A stretch of DNA of 64,000 nucleotides, taken from contig JAGKQI010000073.1 of assembly GCA_018806915.1 (NCBI GenBank), forward strand, positions 868,001-932,000, given 5' to 3'. This document shows, piece after piece, positions 47,728-59,023 of the stretch. The translations under genes were made by a program, and so were the position numbers. The notes under the pieces were generated by a model. The model saw only the letters and a program-made list of their open reading frames with translations. It had not been told where the DNA came from and did no database searches. The stretch's first letter is position 1, and each line of letters starts with the position of its first letter. The DNA comes from Phytophthora colocasiae. Lineage: Eukaryota > Oomycota > Peronosporomycetes > Peronosporales > Peronosporaceae.

Positions 47728-49544
47728 TCACATCGGTCCTTGCGCCTGCAAGCGGTGTTCTAAGGCTGCCCACTTGAGCTGGCGCTGTTCCGTCGTCTGC
47801 TGCACCCTGGAACATTTTGAAAGCACAACGTACGTAGCGTCAGATCATGAGGCTCGGGGAGTTTTGTTAAACGAGTGCAAGATCGGGGCTTAGGTGCTAG
47901 ATATACGCATGCTCACCTTCCTTCGCGCTCTTCGAACTGCGCCGAGCACTGATCGAAGAGCTGCGAGTCCATTTCCATGAAAAGCTTGAGCACGTTGTAC
48001 GTCAACGTCTGCACGGTACTGTGCCAGTGGTTCTCGCAGTTGCGATATAGCGCTCCGAAGATCAGCGGCAGGATCTCGGCCCGCCGCGCGCTCACAAGCC
48101 GCACCAGTGCCTCGTTATTCCATAAATATAGGGCACGCTGGGAGACTTGGAAGTGGCTGCTGCACACGGCCTGCGATATCCGCAGGAAGAGCGGCCGCAT
48201 GACTATCGCGAACTGCTCCATCTGGATCATCTCGATAATCTCTTCAAGCTCATTCAGGAACAAAATCTGCAACAGAACAAAAAGGTCGGAATGAGTCGCT
48301 CTTATCCAAAAACTACCGCCATTTGGCAGACGATACCTCTTTGGCACTTGCAGTCACCGGCCAGTACTTCAGTAGCCCCATGATAATCGGCTCCGCGGTC
48401 TGGGGATCCTTTTCAACGAACTGCGTAGTGCAGTAGGCCAATTGCTGGTGGAACATGGCTAGGTTTCCAGCCTGTTTGTCAACGCACGAGTTAGCTTTTT
48501 ACTGCGTACAATTCAATACTTGTTGTATAGCCAACATATCGCTACACACCGTATGAAGCGGGATCAACGCGCGCTCAAGGAAGTTCTGGTGCTCTGGTTT
48601 AAGCGGTAGAGCAAAACCGTTGATAATACTACAAGGACACATGCCAGAGCGCCACAAGAATCAGATACTTAGCACATCACAACGCAGAACACTGCGCAAG
48701 CCGGAGAAAAATACTATTTTACTTGGCAAACGTACCTTCCTAGGATTTCCAGTAGCTCACCCACGCCCTGCAGCGATTCCGTCTCGTACACGAACGTGTA
48801 GAACATGTCGTTGATCGAGCGGCGAATGAATGAACGCAATGCCATCGACTTGCCGTAGATGCGATGCAGAATTGTCTGCAAAGGACAACCCCAACACGTA
48901 GCAAAAGAACTTGTTAGCAATAAAATCCCTCCACTACAATTACTCATCGCACCTTAAGGTAGTCCCTCTCTCTGGGATCCTCCGAGTCAAACAAATTCAG
49001 CAGTTTGATCATGAATTTCTTGCTGAAATACTCCTTGGCTGTCCTCGAGTCCACTTCTTTCGACAGCACAAAACGCAGCAAGATCTCGTACACCAACTGC
49101 ATATGCGGCCACGATGGCTCCAACATAGGTTCGTCGTCTTCCGGTGCAGCTGCAGCAACAATTAAGCCACTGTTAATACATCAACAAGTTATATGAGGGG
49201 GGAAGATATTTCGCGACCCCACCTTCCACATTGCCATTGGCATTGATCGTCGAGGGGTTGGAGCTGCGCCCCAAGTGGCGGAATATATTCGCTCCAACAC
49301 ACTCCAACAGATCTGCGACCACCGAGGGGTCCCAGGCCACTTTCCCCGCCGATATGTACTCGACGATCTGTAGGAGCGCGTTACGCTTGGCCTCTTTTTC
49401 GCGCACCTGTTTGCGCATGTCCGAGAAGTCGTAGAGCACACAGCAGAGCTTGAGCTTCTGGCGGAACAGACGCATACGCTCGCTTGGGGGGACGTCCTCC
49501 AGCGCCGGCAGCTCGCCCAGCTTCATCGCCCCGTTAGCCGCCAT
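47728..49544 (-). CDS. PP2A regulatory subunit B56 (B'), copy 2
   Basis: About eight exons, starting [20 protein letters not shown]. Exons supply [91 protein letters not shown] and [15 protein letters not shown]. The main 3' exon ends FEEREG and splices (47807-47916) to a final exon [20 protein letters not shown] with TGA at 47728, matching the family's helical end. The HEAT fold and substrate-groove residues are present. Compared with copy 1 it lacks the long N-terminal extension, has many more introns and differs in sequence throughout, so it is an old paralogue rather than a recent copy. Confidence 0.9.
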
Positions 49545-51125
49545 GGACGTCAGGATCGGGCTGCGTTCTAGCCGGCGTTAAATTGGGAGCACCTTAGCGT
49601 CACATCGCGTTTTGGCTTGAAGCAACCTTGGCGCAACATACGGACTGAAATAGGTAAAATCACTAAGGGTTAAACTGTTCACAGTTAGATTGGCCTCTAT
49701 CTCTTCTTGGCTTAGCTTGAAAATGAGCTGACTACATGTACTACTGGTAGTATACACTAGCCCCCGTCTGCACCAGTGCGTCTTCTGGTACTCAACTTTT
49801 AGTCGGAGCTTGCCACAAGTTTCGCCCCGCGATGTCACGATGATTGATAAAAGTGGTGCTGCTCAACTATGGAGCGCTGCACCAAATGCTTGAACGTGTC
49901 CAACAGATCGTATTAATACAGGCCACCAATGCAATCGAATCGACAACGATACGGGTACTATCCACGAGCGATGAAGAGGAGTGTTGTCTCAAGAAGTTCT
50001 TGGAAAGGTTACCAGTACCCTATCTTCGCCCTTGCTCAAGGGCACGACACCTTCAACATGCAGCACTGCTCGCCAAGCAGTGTTCGCCTAGTCCGAGCAA
50101 TCGCTTAGCTTGCGAACAACAAGGTACATCATCTTGATGTGAAGTACAGGGCATCAAAGAGATTCTTACGGTATCGGAGACCTGCTGCGGTCATCTCCGT
50201 GTGAGAGCCAGCAGAAGCTCGCGCACCGTGCAACGTTTCAGTTTGCGCAGTGCCTGATGTCAAACGACTGGCTGCTGCTCGAAGTTCATAGGAGATGAGG
50301 TGCGTTGCGTTGCAAAACTGCGCTCTCCGCAGCATTCACACACTGTGCTACATGTAGTAAAATGCACGCCCCTGGTGAACTAACTATAATACGCGGCCAA
50401 TTCCTTGAGACCACCATTGCGATGATCGACGTTGCTGACACACCAAGCCGTCTGGATGTCAGTGAAAGTACTTGGCGCGGAGGACATGTGCTTGCACAGC
50501 TCACTTCCGTCTGTTGATCAAGGTTTCAGGTTTTCGCTAGGAAAGCCCTGCTAATGTAATGGCGTCAGAGGCACGTCGTACAGGCAACTGCTAGCTCGCG
50601 GGTAAAAGTTCTTTGGAGAGAAGCGGTCAAGAGAGGTAATCGACAACTGCATGGATATCTGTCGGCACACTGTAAATTTCTTCAGTGCCCGTGATCATTG
50701 TGCTGGCGTGCTGGCCTGGGCGCGACCGTCGTCTGGATATCGTCACCTGCATCGCGGCAACAAACGAACCGGTAAGCTCAGCTTACACACATCCTTCTCC
50801 GTTCGGTGAGCAGCTCTCAAATCCTAATCGGGCTTGCGGTACAGCCCTTGGAATGTCCAGGAAACCGAGTTGAACCAACATATATCCTATAACCTTCAAT
50901 ATATTATACACCAGATTGCTCTAACCAAAACTCCTGCTCTCTAATATTTAATGAACCTGCAACATGATATATTTTGCACATTTTACATATTTTGTTTCAT
51001 CCATTGTACTGCTTCAGCTGGCCCATCCGTGTGTCGACAGTGTTGCGCCGTATCATCGACGGGCTCACTAAAGAATTGGCCGCGTTGCCGTGACATTCAC
51101 TCTCGGTCTTCAAGTCACGGCGGAG
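49545..51125. other. Gene-poor stretch
   Basis: 1.58 kb with no supported gene. A fragment at 50360-50516 reads PGELTIIRGQFLETTIAMID.. to LAQLTSVC and could be a decayed coding remnant, but it lacks context. The stretch 50870-51010 is AT-rich. Confidence 0.4.
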
Positions 51126-52958
51126 ATGGAAGCGCTGCCGTCTCCGGCGCTGGACGAGCTCCTACGCGACGAGGACTACGCTGAGCTGGCGCTGGAGCCC
51201 GCGGCAGTTGACCGCCTCATGGACGGCCTGTGCCTTGTTGAACAACTCTCAGCCGTGCAGCAACACGAGGCCACGCACCGTAAACGCCGCCGTGCACCTA
51301 CTGTAGACGCAGACATGGAGCTGCAAGACCCCGAGAACGACCTGCAGCCCGAGAATGAACCACTTTGCTGCGTCAGCGACGTAGAAGACAGCGAGGAAGA
51401 GGAGATTCCAACGGCGGAAGACGGCGCAGACGCTCTTCTTGCCGCCTTTGGACCGGAGGATCAGAATCAGAATCAGACAGAGACACCGGAATTGCGCAGG
51501 AAGAAGCTACCACACACGTCGTCGGCCTCGGCCATGCGTGTGTGTCGCTGTGGAAAAGTGAGTCGCGGGTCCATGCTGGAAGACGAGGAGGCTGCGAGAC
51601 AGGAAGCGTTCGACCCGCACAGTGCGTCCAGAGAGTATCTGGACCTGCACATCCGTTATGCGGTGGTGGTCCGAGTCGTACGGGTGGAGACGGTGGATGG
51701 CCACGCCATGTTCGTGCTGAAAGTGTCTGATGCAGAGACGCAGAAACGTTGGGAGGTCAAGAAGACGCTCAAGGACATGATGCAGTTTTACGCGCAGGTC
51801 CAGCAGATTAGCTTGGCGGATGCACCAGTGAAGCGCCCACTATGGGGCACTTTCCGAGGACTCAGGAGGTTCAGGCTGCCCAAGAAGTTTTTCCACTTCC
51901 GCGGCTCCCTGAATACGCAGAGACGAGTAGTGTTTGACTCGTTCCTGAGGCAAACAGCAGCTCTGGTGGCACCGGCACCGCTAGGACCACGACGGAGGAA
52001 GGCTGTGCTGTTGCTACAGGAATTCGTGGGCGTGCACCGCCATTGCGACGTCTTCGATCGCGGTGGTTGCACCTGTTTTTTTCTAAAGAACCAGGTGAAC
52101 GCTTCGCAGCTGGTGGCCGAAATCTTTGCGGCACCGAGTCATAAGGTTTCTCGTTCCTGCGATTCGTTTGTATTGGCGCTTACGAACATGAGTCGCGACG
52201 ACAAGCACATGCTCATGCCGGAGCGCAAGGCTCGAACGCTTCTGAACACGGTCTCAAGGAAGATGGAAGAGTTCAAAGACAAGATGCTGAAGGACGAAGT
52301 GTTGCTGGGCCAACTTGTAGTGGCACGTTCTGAGCGCTCGGAACCGGACTACGACGAATTTCTGGACGAAGTGAAGCATGCCGTGTGTGGCTTCGTGCAA
52401 AAGCGCGTGCTGGTCCCGCTGGAAGACCATGTCCACGAGGCGCTGCATACGCTTATGGACTGGGAAGATGAGGCTGCACTGAAGGACAAGATCAAGGTGC
52501 TCCAGACCAAGCCTCAGTCCTTCTTTGGCGTACCTCCACATGTTGTAGCTGGCTCTGGTAGTGATTGGGAAGACGCACGCCGTGAACTACGCCGCGTGAA
52601 CGAATACGCGCTGCCTCTGGACAAGCTCAAGTGTTTAGCTCGTGCTGCAGGAGCTATTTTCCAGACGTGTGGGTCATCTCGTTCATCATCGGGCGAGACA
52701 ACGAGCAGTCTCACCTCGGTTGAGGAGCTGGATATGGTGCTACGGCCTTCGATGACGACGGACGAGTTCATCTCGGTGCATTTGTTCGTGCTGGTCATGA
52801 GCAACATGTCCCAACTGCTGATCACACGCGAGCTTTTGCGTGTAATGTGCGATTCCCAAGACATCACCGGTGAGCTTGGCTACTATCTCACAACGTTCGA
52901 GGTAGCAGTAGACCTGCTTATCAACCACGAAGATCCCCAGGAACCAATGTTGCTATGA
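51126..52958 (+). CDS. PX-domain protein
   Basis: Single exon, 610 residues from MEALPSPALDELLRDEDYAE. The N-terminal 120 residues are acidic and disordered with a KRRR patch. A PX (phosphoinositide-binding) domain spans about 175-320: AVVVRVVRVETVDGHAMFVL, VSDAETQKRWEVKKTLKDMM, then a QFYAQV helix and a QRRVVFDSFLRQ helix. The classic R(R/K)xxDF motif is changed to KKTLKDMMQF, so lipid preference is unclear. A long helical C-terminal domain (residues ~340-610) follows. Likely endosomal; cargo unknown. Confidence 0.75.
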   Translation: MEALPSPALDELLRDEDYAELALEPAAVDRLMDGLCLVEQLSAVQQHEATHRKRRRAPTVDADMELQDPENDLQPENEPLCCVSDVEDSEEEEIPTAEDGADALLAAFGPEDQNQNQTETPELRRKKLPHTSSASAMRVCRCGKVSRGSMLEDEEAARQEAFDPHSASREYLDLHIRYAVVVRVVRVETVDGHAMFVLKVSDAETQKRWEVKKTLKDMMQFYAQVQQISLADAPVKRPLWGTFRGLRRFRLPKKFFHFRGSLNTQRRVVFDSFLRQTAALVAPAPLGPRRRKAVLLLQEFVGVHRHCDVFDRGGCTCFFLKNQVNASQLVAEIFAAPSHKVSRSCDSFVLALTNMSRDDKHMLMPERKARTLLNTVSRKMEEFKDKMLKDEVLLGQLVVARSERSEPDYDEFLDEVKHAVCGFVQKRVLVPLEDHVHEALHTLMDWEDEAALKDKIKVLQTKPQSFFGVPPHVVAGSGSDWEDARRELRRVNEYALPLDKLKCLARAAGAIFQTCGSSRSSSGETTSSLTSVEELDMVLRPSMTTDEFISVHLFVLVMSNMSQLLITRELLRVMCDSQDITGELGYYLTTFEVAVDLLINHEDPQEPMLL

Positions 52959-53235
52959 GCAGAATACCCTCGGCATGCCTGAGGCGTTATATGTAGTTGT
53001 TGGACAAGAATGCGTCTAGTGAATCTCTGTACAGTAGAATATATTACGAAGAATACGATGCCGTGTAGTTCTTGCTGCGTTCAGAATAGACGTCCATGGG
53101 ATGAAAGGGATCTTCGCAGGCGCGGGCGTGTGTGTATGGCGCACAAGCCAGGTATATTCGGATTTCGTAGTCACAAGAAATACAGTAGGAGCACTGAGCA
53201 GCTCAGAGCATCGAAGCATCACCACAAACCTAATA

Positions 53236-54234
53236 ATGGTCGAGGACTGGGAACATGATGCCTATCTGCTCACTCGAAAACATTCCAGCTTCACCACAAC
53301 ATCTCAAAAAGAAAGGCGAAACATGTTGGACGTCACTAGTGTCGGCGCAAATCTCTCGCCGGAGCAACAAGAGGCCACCTTGGCCGATTTAACCTTCTTC
53401 CTAGACAACTACGGCTCCACGCGCACGGTTCGCTTCAAGATCAAGGCGCAGCAGCGTGAGATCCAACGGCTCATGGATCGAGTACAGCAGTTCCTGGACG
53501 GTCGTGAGGGTGAAGAATTCCGTGACGACAAGCGACAGGTAGCAACCAATGGAGAATTATTCGAAGATGATATGGGCGGCGTCGATGAGACCATGGTAGA
53601 TGTGGATTTTTTCCTACGAGTCTACGGTTCTACACAGGCCGTCCGCCAAGAATTGTCCTCCCAGAGGAAAAAAATCGAGATTTTGAGCAAAACAGTCGCA
53701 AATTTCGAGAAACAACAAGAGCAGCAAAATGTAAATGTCAGTGAGACACAAGGACGCAAAGATGCAAGTGGAAATAGCGGTCATGGTGAAGAAAATGGAG
53801 TTCAGGTGGAAAGTGCTGGTGTTGTGAAACAAGAAAGCAAGGAACATGCAAACGATAGCAGTCGTTCAGATGATTGCCGCCGGCTTAGTCACGTCACGTG
53901 CAGAGCTCTGGGATGCATGAAGTGGGTAAAACGCAACGGAGATACTAGCGAATACTGCACTGTTCATCGAGGTGTTACTACTGCATCACGGGGTGGCTAC
54001 CATATCTGCAAAGTGGATGGTTGTGATCGACGAGTAATAGCCCGAAAGCTTTGTCGTAACCATGGTGGATGCCCTCGATGCAAAATGAGTGGATGCGAGA
54101 AGATAACTAGCTCCATCGGAAAAGGATACTGTTATCGACACGCACGGGAGCAAGGCATCCTAGGTAAACAGAGCGACAGAAGTAGAGTGGAGAAGACAAG
54201 TTTTAAAGTGGAAGCGAGATGGAGACCAGAGTGA
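53236..54234 (+). CDS. WRKY19-like Cys/His-rich zinc-finger protein, copy A
   Basis: 332 residues from MVEDWEHDAY (53236); a start at 53323 (MLDVTSVG) is also possible and one at 53101 less so. The N-terminal half has an internal duplication: LTFFLDNYGSTRTVRFKIKA and VDFFLRVYGSTQAVRQELSS, each followed by a helix. The C-terminal half holds three C-x4-C-type modules: CRALGCMKWVKRNGDTSEYC..H, CKVDGCDRRVIARKLCRNHG and CKMSGCEKITSSIGKGYCYRH. Such C..GC..V..G.C..HGG repeats are annotated as 'WRKY19-like' in Phytophthora; true WRKY domains are absent. A nucleic-acid-binding role is inferred. It is convergent with two related frames on the other strand. Confidence 0.72.
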   Translation: MVEDWEHDAYLLTRKHSSFTTTSQKERRNMLDVTSVGANLSPEQQEATLADLTFFLDNYGSTRTVRFKIKAQQREIQRLMDRVQQFLDGREGEEFRDDKRQVATNGELFEDDMGGVDETMVDVDFFLRVYGSTQAVRQELSSQRKKIEILSKTVANFEKQQEQQNVNVSETQGRKDASGNSGHGEENGVQVESAGVVKQESKEHANDSSRSDDCRRLSHVTCRALGCMKWVKRNGDTSEYCTVHRGVTTASRGGYHICKVDGCDRRVIARKLCRNHGGCPRCKMSGCEKITSSIGKGYCYRHAREQGILGKQSDRSRVEKTSFKVEARWRPE

Positions 54235-54355
54235 ATATTGCTCCCTCCACAAGTAATTGCTTCAGAAGACACCGCTCACTTCAAGTGCTCGTTTTTAAAT
54301 ATTTAAAAATAACGCTCAAGTTCTCTTTCAAACAACACTTCTTCTATGTCCTTCA

Positions 54356-54876
54356 TTAGGGCACATGCAAATCTAAAACATGTTGTGGCCGCCCACTACT
54401 CAAGTTTCCTGCGTTGTCCGTAGATCGCTCTTGAAGATGGCTTTTGCAGTAGCCCCGCACATACACGCGCTTCTTGCACCCTTCCGCTTTACATTCATAG
54501 TAGCCCCCGTGAGCTGCACACCGTTTGTTTCGCTGTTGCTTTTTGGTGCAACCTTCTACGACACAAGTTTTCCCTCCACCATGTCGAAAGCAAAAGCCTT
54601 TCTTAGCTCCCTGCACGTTCATGTTTGTGCATCCTGGCTGATTGCAGACGCGATTTCTAGGCTTGGACGGGGGTAAAACGTCCTCTTCCTTGGTAACTTC
54701 TGTTGGCTGGGTGATCACTGAGTCGAAAGGAGCTTCCAACCTTGCTGGCATCCCTGAACTACCATTTTCCGTCGTGCAGCCATTTCGATGTGCAATGCAG
54801 TAGGCATTCGGATCTCCATTGTGCATAACCCACTTCATGCACCCAGGGGCTCTGCAGATTTTATGATGAAGTTTAG
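54356..54876 (-). CDS. WRKY19-like zinc-finger protein, copy B (5' part unclear)
   Basis: The frame is open from at least KLHHKICRAPGCMKWVMHNG and ends LDLHVP at 54356. It has four Cys/His modules: CRAPGCMKW..YCIAHRNG, CNQPGCTNMNV..GFCFRHGG, CVVEGCTKKQQRNKRCAAHG and CKAEGCKKRVYVRGYCKSHL. The first module is closest to the first module of copy A. Its reading frame overlaps the end of the frame at 54873 in another phase, and the same frame continues upstream as QAPVPEAHPSTPK. So copy B and copy C may be one gene broken by a frameshift, or two genes with an unseen start or exon for this one. Confidence 0.55.
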
Positions 54877-55451
54877 GCGTGCTTGGATGAGCTTCCGGGA
54901 CTGGAGCTTGGTGGTCGCATGACAGAATATCCTTCTTCGTGTGCGTATTGACTTGCCTTCTCCAGGTTGTGCTTAGTGCAATAGCTTCGTTTCACTTGGA
55001 AGTTCTTGCACCCTTCGACCCTGCACGCTTGTTCACGAGCATGCGTGCTGCAGAACTCCATGTCACTCGACACAATTTGTTTTATACAATCAGACCGACG
55101 GCATATCTTCTCCCCACCATGCATGTGACACAGATACTTCGTCACTACCCGTCGGTTGCAGTCCTTAAAGGTGCAAGTGTAGTATCCACCGTGATGATAG
55201 CACAGTCCATTCACCTGCACAGTCTTCTTGCATCCGGGTTGAGAGCATCTAGGCTCAGTCTTATCCATCCTTGCAATGGCTTCAGAGCTCATCGAAGAGT
55301 GTGCAGCAGGCTTTGTCTGAATCCGAGTGCTTGCCGTTATTTTCTCTTCACTTCGCGGAAGTCCAGCATTCGTCAACTTTAAACTTGATACTGTATCGCT
55401 TGTCGTCACTTGAGCAGTTTTCCCTTGTCGCTCCTGGAACCACTGGTTCAT
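54873..55451 (-). pseudogene. WRKY19-like zinc-finger protein, copy C (5' truncated by transposon)
   Basis: Open frame of ~192 residues from MNQWFQERQGKTAQ to SSSKHA. Four modules are visible: CSQPGCKKTVQVNGLCYHHG, CTFKDCNRRVVTKYLCHMHG, CRRSDCIKQIVSSDMEFCSTH and CRVEGCKNFQVKRSYCTKHN. The apparent start codon lies inside GGTTCAT, the terminal sequence shared by all three transposon copies. Host sequence therefore begins only after it, and the original 5' part has been displaced or lost. It may still be transcribed from the element. Called a pseudogene because of the truncation and the likely frame break at its 3' end. Confidence 0.5.
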
Positions 55452-58400
55452 GCGATATGTTGGGGCCGACAGGCCCCGACATATCCGATTCCGAACTCCG
55501 AACTCCGATATTCCGATTGCTATCAATTTTAAGATTCAGTAAAAAAATAGTTTTGATCAGGCGCAGTGAACTACAACAGAGATGGCAGACGATGAAGAAA
55601 ACCCTCAGACAGAGGAGCGTTTAGAGCAACAAGAAGTTACGAGACTCATTCGTGAAGCGCTAAGCGGGCGGCGGTTCCCCCCAGTGGTGCAATATCCCGA
55701 GGCAACTCGCGGAGATGGTCTGCTATCATCACTTTTCTCGTGGCCGGTCGTCGTATGGGTCCCTGAGTGCGAGAACCGGCTTCAGAAGCCATACTGTCTT
55801 AAAACGGGATGCTCGTGCTCACCACGTGTGAAAGAGTACCGACAGCGCACGGTGGAGGACGTAGACACCAAATACCATTTGCTATACATCAAGTACCAGT
55901 GCACTGGAGACGATAAAGGGTGTTTTTCTACTGTGAATGCTGCTTTCGTTCAGCGCGATGCCCGTCTACTCATGCACTTTCCCTTCGTCATGACAAAGAA
56001 GTCCGGGCTGTCGAAGGATTTGATGGAGCTAGTACACGACGGAATGACGTCGCCCCATGGGATTTCAAGTACAGTAGCAAGCATTCGGCGCCGTCGTGAG
56101 AAACGCTACTACAAGTTGCTGTGTCTGTTTGCTAACGCTGTTCGGCATCGACGATTGACCAACCCACTTTATTTACCACCTACACCACCTTCTGTCGGGC
56201 AGTATATGTGCCTCCAGAAACCGCTTGGAACTGAGACTCTCACAGCGGCCTGGCTACAGTCAACCAGCATTTACAGCAGTCTTTGTGAACAAGTAATGAG
56301 CCGCGCGAAGGTGAAGAAAGTGCTTCGAGTCGACCACTCCGTTAAGTTCTGTAAGATGCTAAAAGTATGGCCAGGAGGTACTGGAAACCGAGAGAGCATG
56401 ACTGACGCCAAGATGTTGCTGCTTCTCCAAAATGAGATTGGCCAGATTGTCGGAAGGCGCTTGACCCGGTCAGAAAATCACAGCGAGACTCGTGAGCTAC
56501 TTGAGCATATAAAGGGTGCATTACACTCAACAGAAGATGATGATGAGCGGGTTGTCGTTAGTGACAACGCTAATGCGATTCGAAGCCTTGTGAATAGCGT
56601 GTTTGGAGATTCTGTAGGCGTTCGACAGACCCTTTTCACGTTGTCCAGCGCTTTACTGAGAAGATCAAGAGCAAAATGGAGCGCAAAATTGTGGCACAGC
56701 AATTGCATGAAGCGCTGTACAGCATAGACGGAGAACTTCGCCCTCCAGAAGAGATGGCATTTCGCTTCGAAACTGTTCTTCATAACGTGAATCTTGCCGA
56801 TATTAGTTGCACCATACAGGAGTGGACAGGAAGCGTTGATAGTAATTTGAAGCAGATTCGCCGTGGAGATTTATATGTGGATTGCAACGTGTTCAGCGAA
56901 GGAGGAGGCAGCCATGTCCGTGTTGTCTCCACAAGTCAACTGGAAGGTTTCCACTCTGCACTAAAGAAGATGCTTGCTCGTTCGGTCTCTGTTGAAATTG
57001 GGCTTCGCATTCTCGATTTGTTCATTTTGAAGCATAATTTGAAGATCGGGTCGCAATACGGACGCAACCCGCCTCTGCATGATGCTGACATTCTCACACT
57101 AATACAAACTGCAACACTATGTCGAGGAGCTGCCGTTGAATCTCCACAGCTTGAGTTTGCAGCCGAGCTCATCTCCGAACCACTTCGACAGCCAACTTAT
57201 CGATCCGCTACAGACCTGGACTTCGGCTTCGAACAATGGAATCAAATGTTCGAAACTGTCCGTATCAATAGTCAGGCACTGGAGAATAGTCTACAACGCG
57301 CTCATCAACACAGCGCAAGTATTCGTGAACTTCTTTCCAAGCAATTGGCATTTATCGAAACACGCAGACTACCCCGAGCCGAGTTCTTCAACTCCTTGTG
57401 CATCAATGAACTAGACTACGAGGCCGCCATTGATTCTCTGGACAAGAGTACTCACTGCTTCGGCAAGTTCGATCTGAGCAGCAAGCTTCGGGGCAGAGCT
57501 GGGCAGACTGCGTGATGGTAACCACTATCATGTACAACATCGTGGTATCTTCGAACACGAACACTTGTTTAAACCTCCGGCGACGAAGCTTTGCCACGTT
57601 AGCATCTAAGATAGACGGTCTATCATCTCACACTTCACAGGACATGCAGCCATCCCGAGGTCGAAATCTGTTCTGCCTTACACGAGCAGAACCCCGTGAT
57701 GACAATTCCCCACGTGAACAGGAGTTTCAGATCCAATTGTTCAATGCACTGCGAAAAATGGCAGGAATTCGTAAGCGCCGGCAAGTGTTTTCCATGGTGT
57801 ACGACTTTGCATGCTGTATATGTACTGAATTTACCTCAAGTCGCAGTTTGTACTTCTGAAGATATGGGATAACTTGAAGCACAAGGCTAACCAAAGCACA
57901 AAACTCAAGATAAAACTGGAAGCTGAGCCCCGAACAAATTGCCAACTTACGCTGCACAGATATCCACAAAACTAGATCGGAAAAGATACTCAACAACCTG
58001 CCAGTCGCCCAAGCAGTAGCCTTTCAGCCCCAAGCTTCAAAAGCTAATGCATTGTCAGTTGTTCATACTTCAACGGGAACAAACAATAACGGCGAGGCAG
58101 CGGAGGAAGGATTGCCAGTATTGGAGACTCCATCTCCCCCAGCGAATTCCAACGAATTTCGTGTCGTCGATTCCCAAGTCGCCCCAGCGGCATCTTTCAC
58201 GGGAACAGCAATGTTCCAAGCGCCTGCAACAATAACACCAGAGCATGTGTCAATGTTACGTGCACTCTCAAAGTCAATTCCTAATTCAAATGGGAAGTGG
58301 GAGTACATTCAGACTGTGTACCAGAAGCATTATCCACATTTGCCACTCTCAAACAATGCCTTACGCTGCCGTTTGAAAGAGAAGAAGCCAGGACCAAACG

Positions 58401-59023
58401 TCTGCACCACAGCACCAGCCTGCTCATCTGCAGCACCAGTAATGCCGCTACGAAAGCGACGAACGACTTCATGCAGTAGCTGTCGTCAGCGCAAAACGAG
58501 ATGCGGTGATCTCACACGAAATCCCTATTGTACACAGGCAGTCAATACGGACAACAACAGCGTAAAGAGAAGCAGATTAGATGAATATCTGGTTCGCGAT
58601 ATATCTCACTAATCGTACTGCATATAAGTACCTGGTCGCACGTCTTGCTTTCCTTCGCTCAATGGCCTCGAGATAGTGTATTCTCCCAGTCGACAATGTG
58701 TAAATGACCTCGCGAATTGAGTACAGTGCCTACACGAACGTGCAAACAGTCAATCAGTATTGTGTAAAGCTGGGCGGCCATTAACAACAAGATACAAAGG
58801 TTATTTTTGTATTACACCACACCATTGACGGGAACACTCTGCTGTAGCAGCCCATAGCTGCGTCCTTCTGCATTGCTGTATGATGTGTGATATCACCGTC
58901 GTGTCTGAGCCCAAATACTGGGGAATGAACCGGGACAAAAGCGGTGAAAACCGGTACCGTCCGGTCGGAAGTGGTGCCGACCGGTTGCGGGTCAAGCCCC
59001 AGAATAACGTATGAACCCCCCCC
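55445..59023 (+). mobile_element. DNA transposon, tandem copy 1 (~3.58 kb)
   Basis: Left end GGTTCATGCGATATGTTGGG; the right end, read on the minus strand, is GGTTCATACGTTATTCTGGG, so the termini are inverted repeats matching at 17 of 21 positions. The left subterminal region has a 14-bp hairpin (55454-55485) and TCCGA repeated five times. The right has an 8-bp perfect dyad (CCGGTCGG/CCGACCGG) near 58960. It encodes one transposase-like protein. The right end is followed by CCCCCC and then directly by copy 2. The left flank is the truncated zinc-finger gene; a target-site duplication cannot be tested because the array's right end is outside the window. Confidence 0.8.
55582..58612 (+). pseudogene. 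Transposase-like protein of copy 1, with frameshifts
   Basis: Starts MADDEENPQTEERL. Residues ~63-120 form a Cys-rich N-terminal domain (C63, C72, C77, C79, then CTGDDKGC). FPFVMTKKSGLSKDLMELV follows, a pattern seen ahead of the catalytic core in Zisupton/KDZ-like and DUF6729-type proteins. Acidic residues compatible with a DDE/RNase-H core lie at ~250 (RVDHSVKF), ~328 (VVVSDNANAI) with QDPFHVVQRF, and ~454 (EGFHSALKKML). The C-terminus has CSSCRQRKTRCGD..C. Relative to copies 2 and 3, copy 1 shows one-base deletions near 56630, 57428 and 57827 and an insertion near 57916, so the frame is broken four times. Superfamily assignment is tentative. Confidence 0.7.

Noticed and set aside
53101..55451. 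True WRKY transcription factors
   Set aside because: No WRKYGQK-like motif; only the Cys/His modules that carry the WRKY19-like name.
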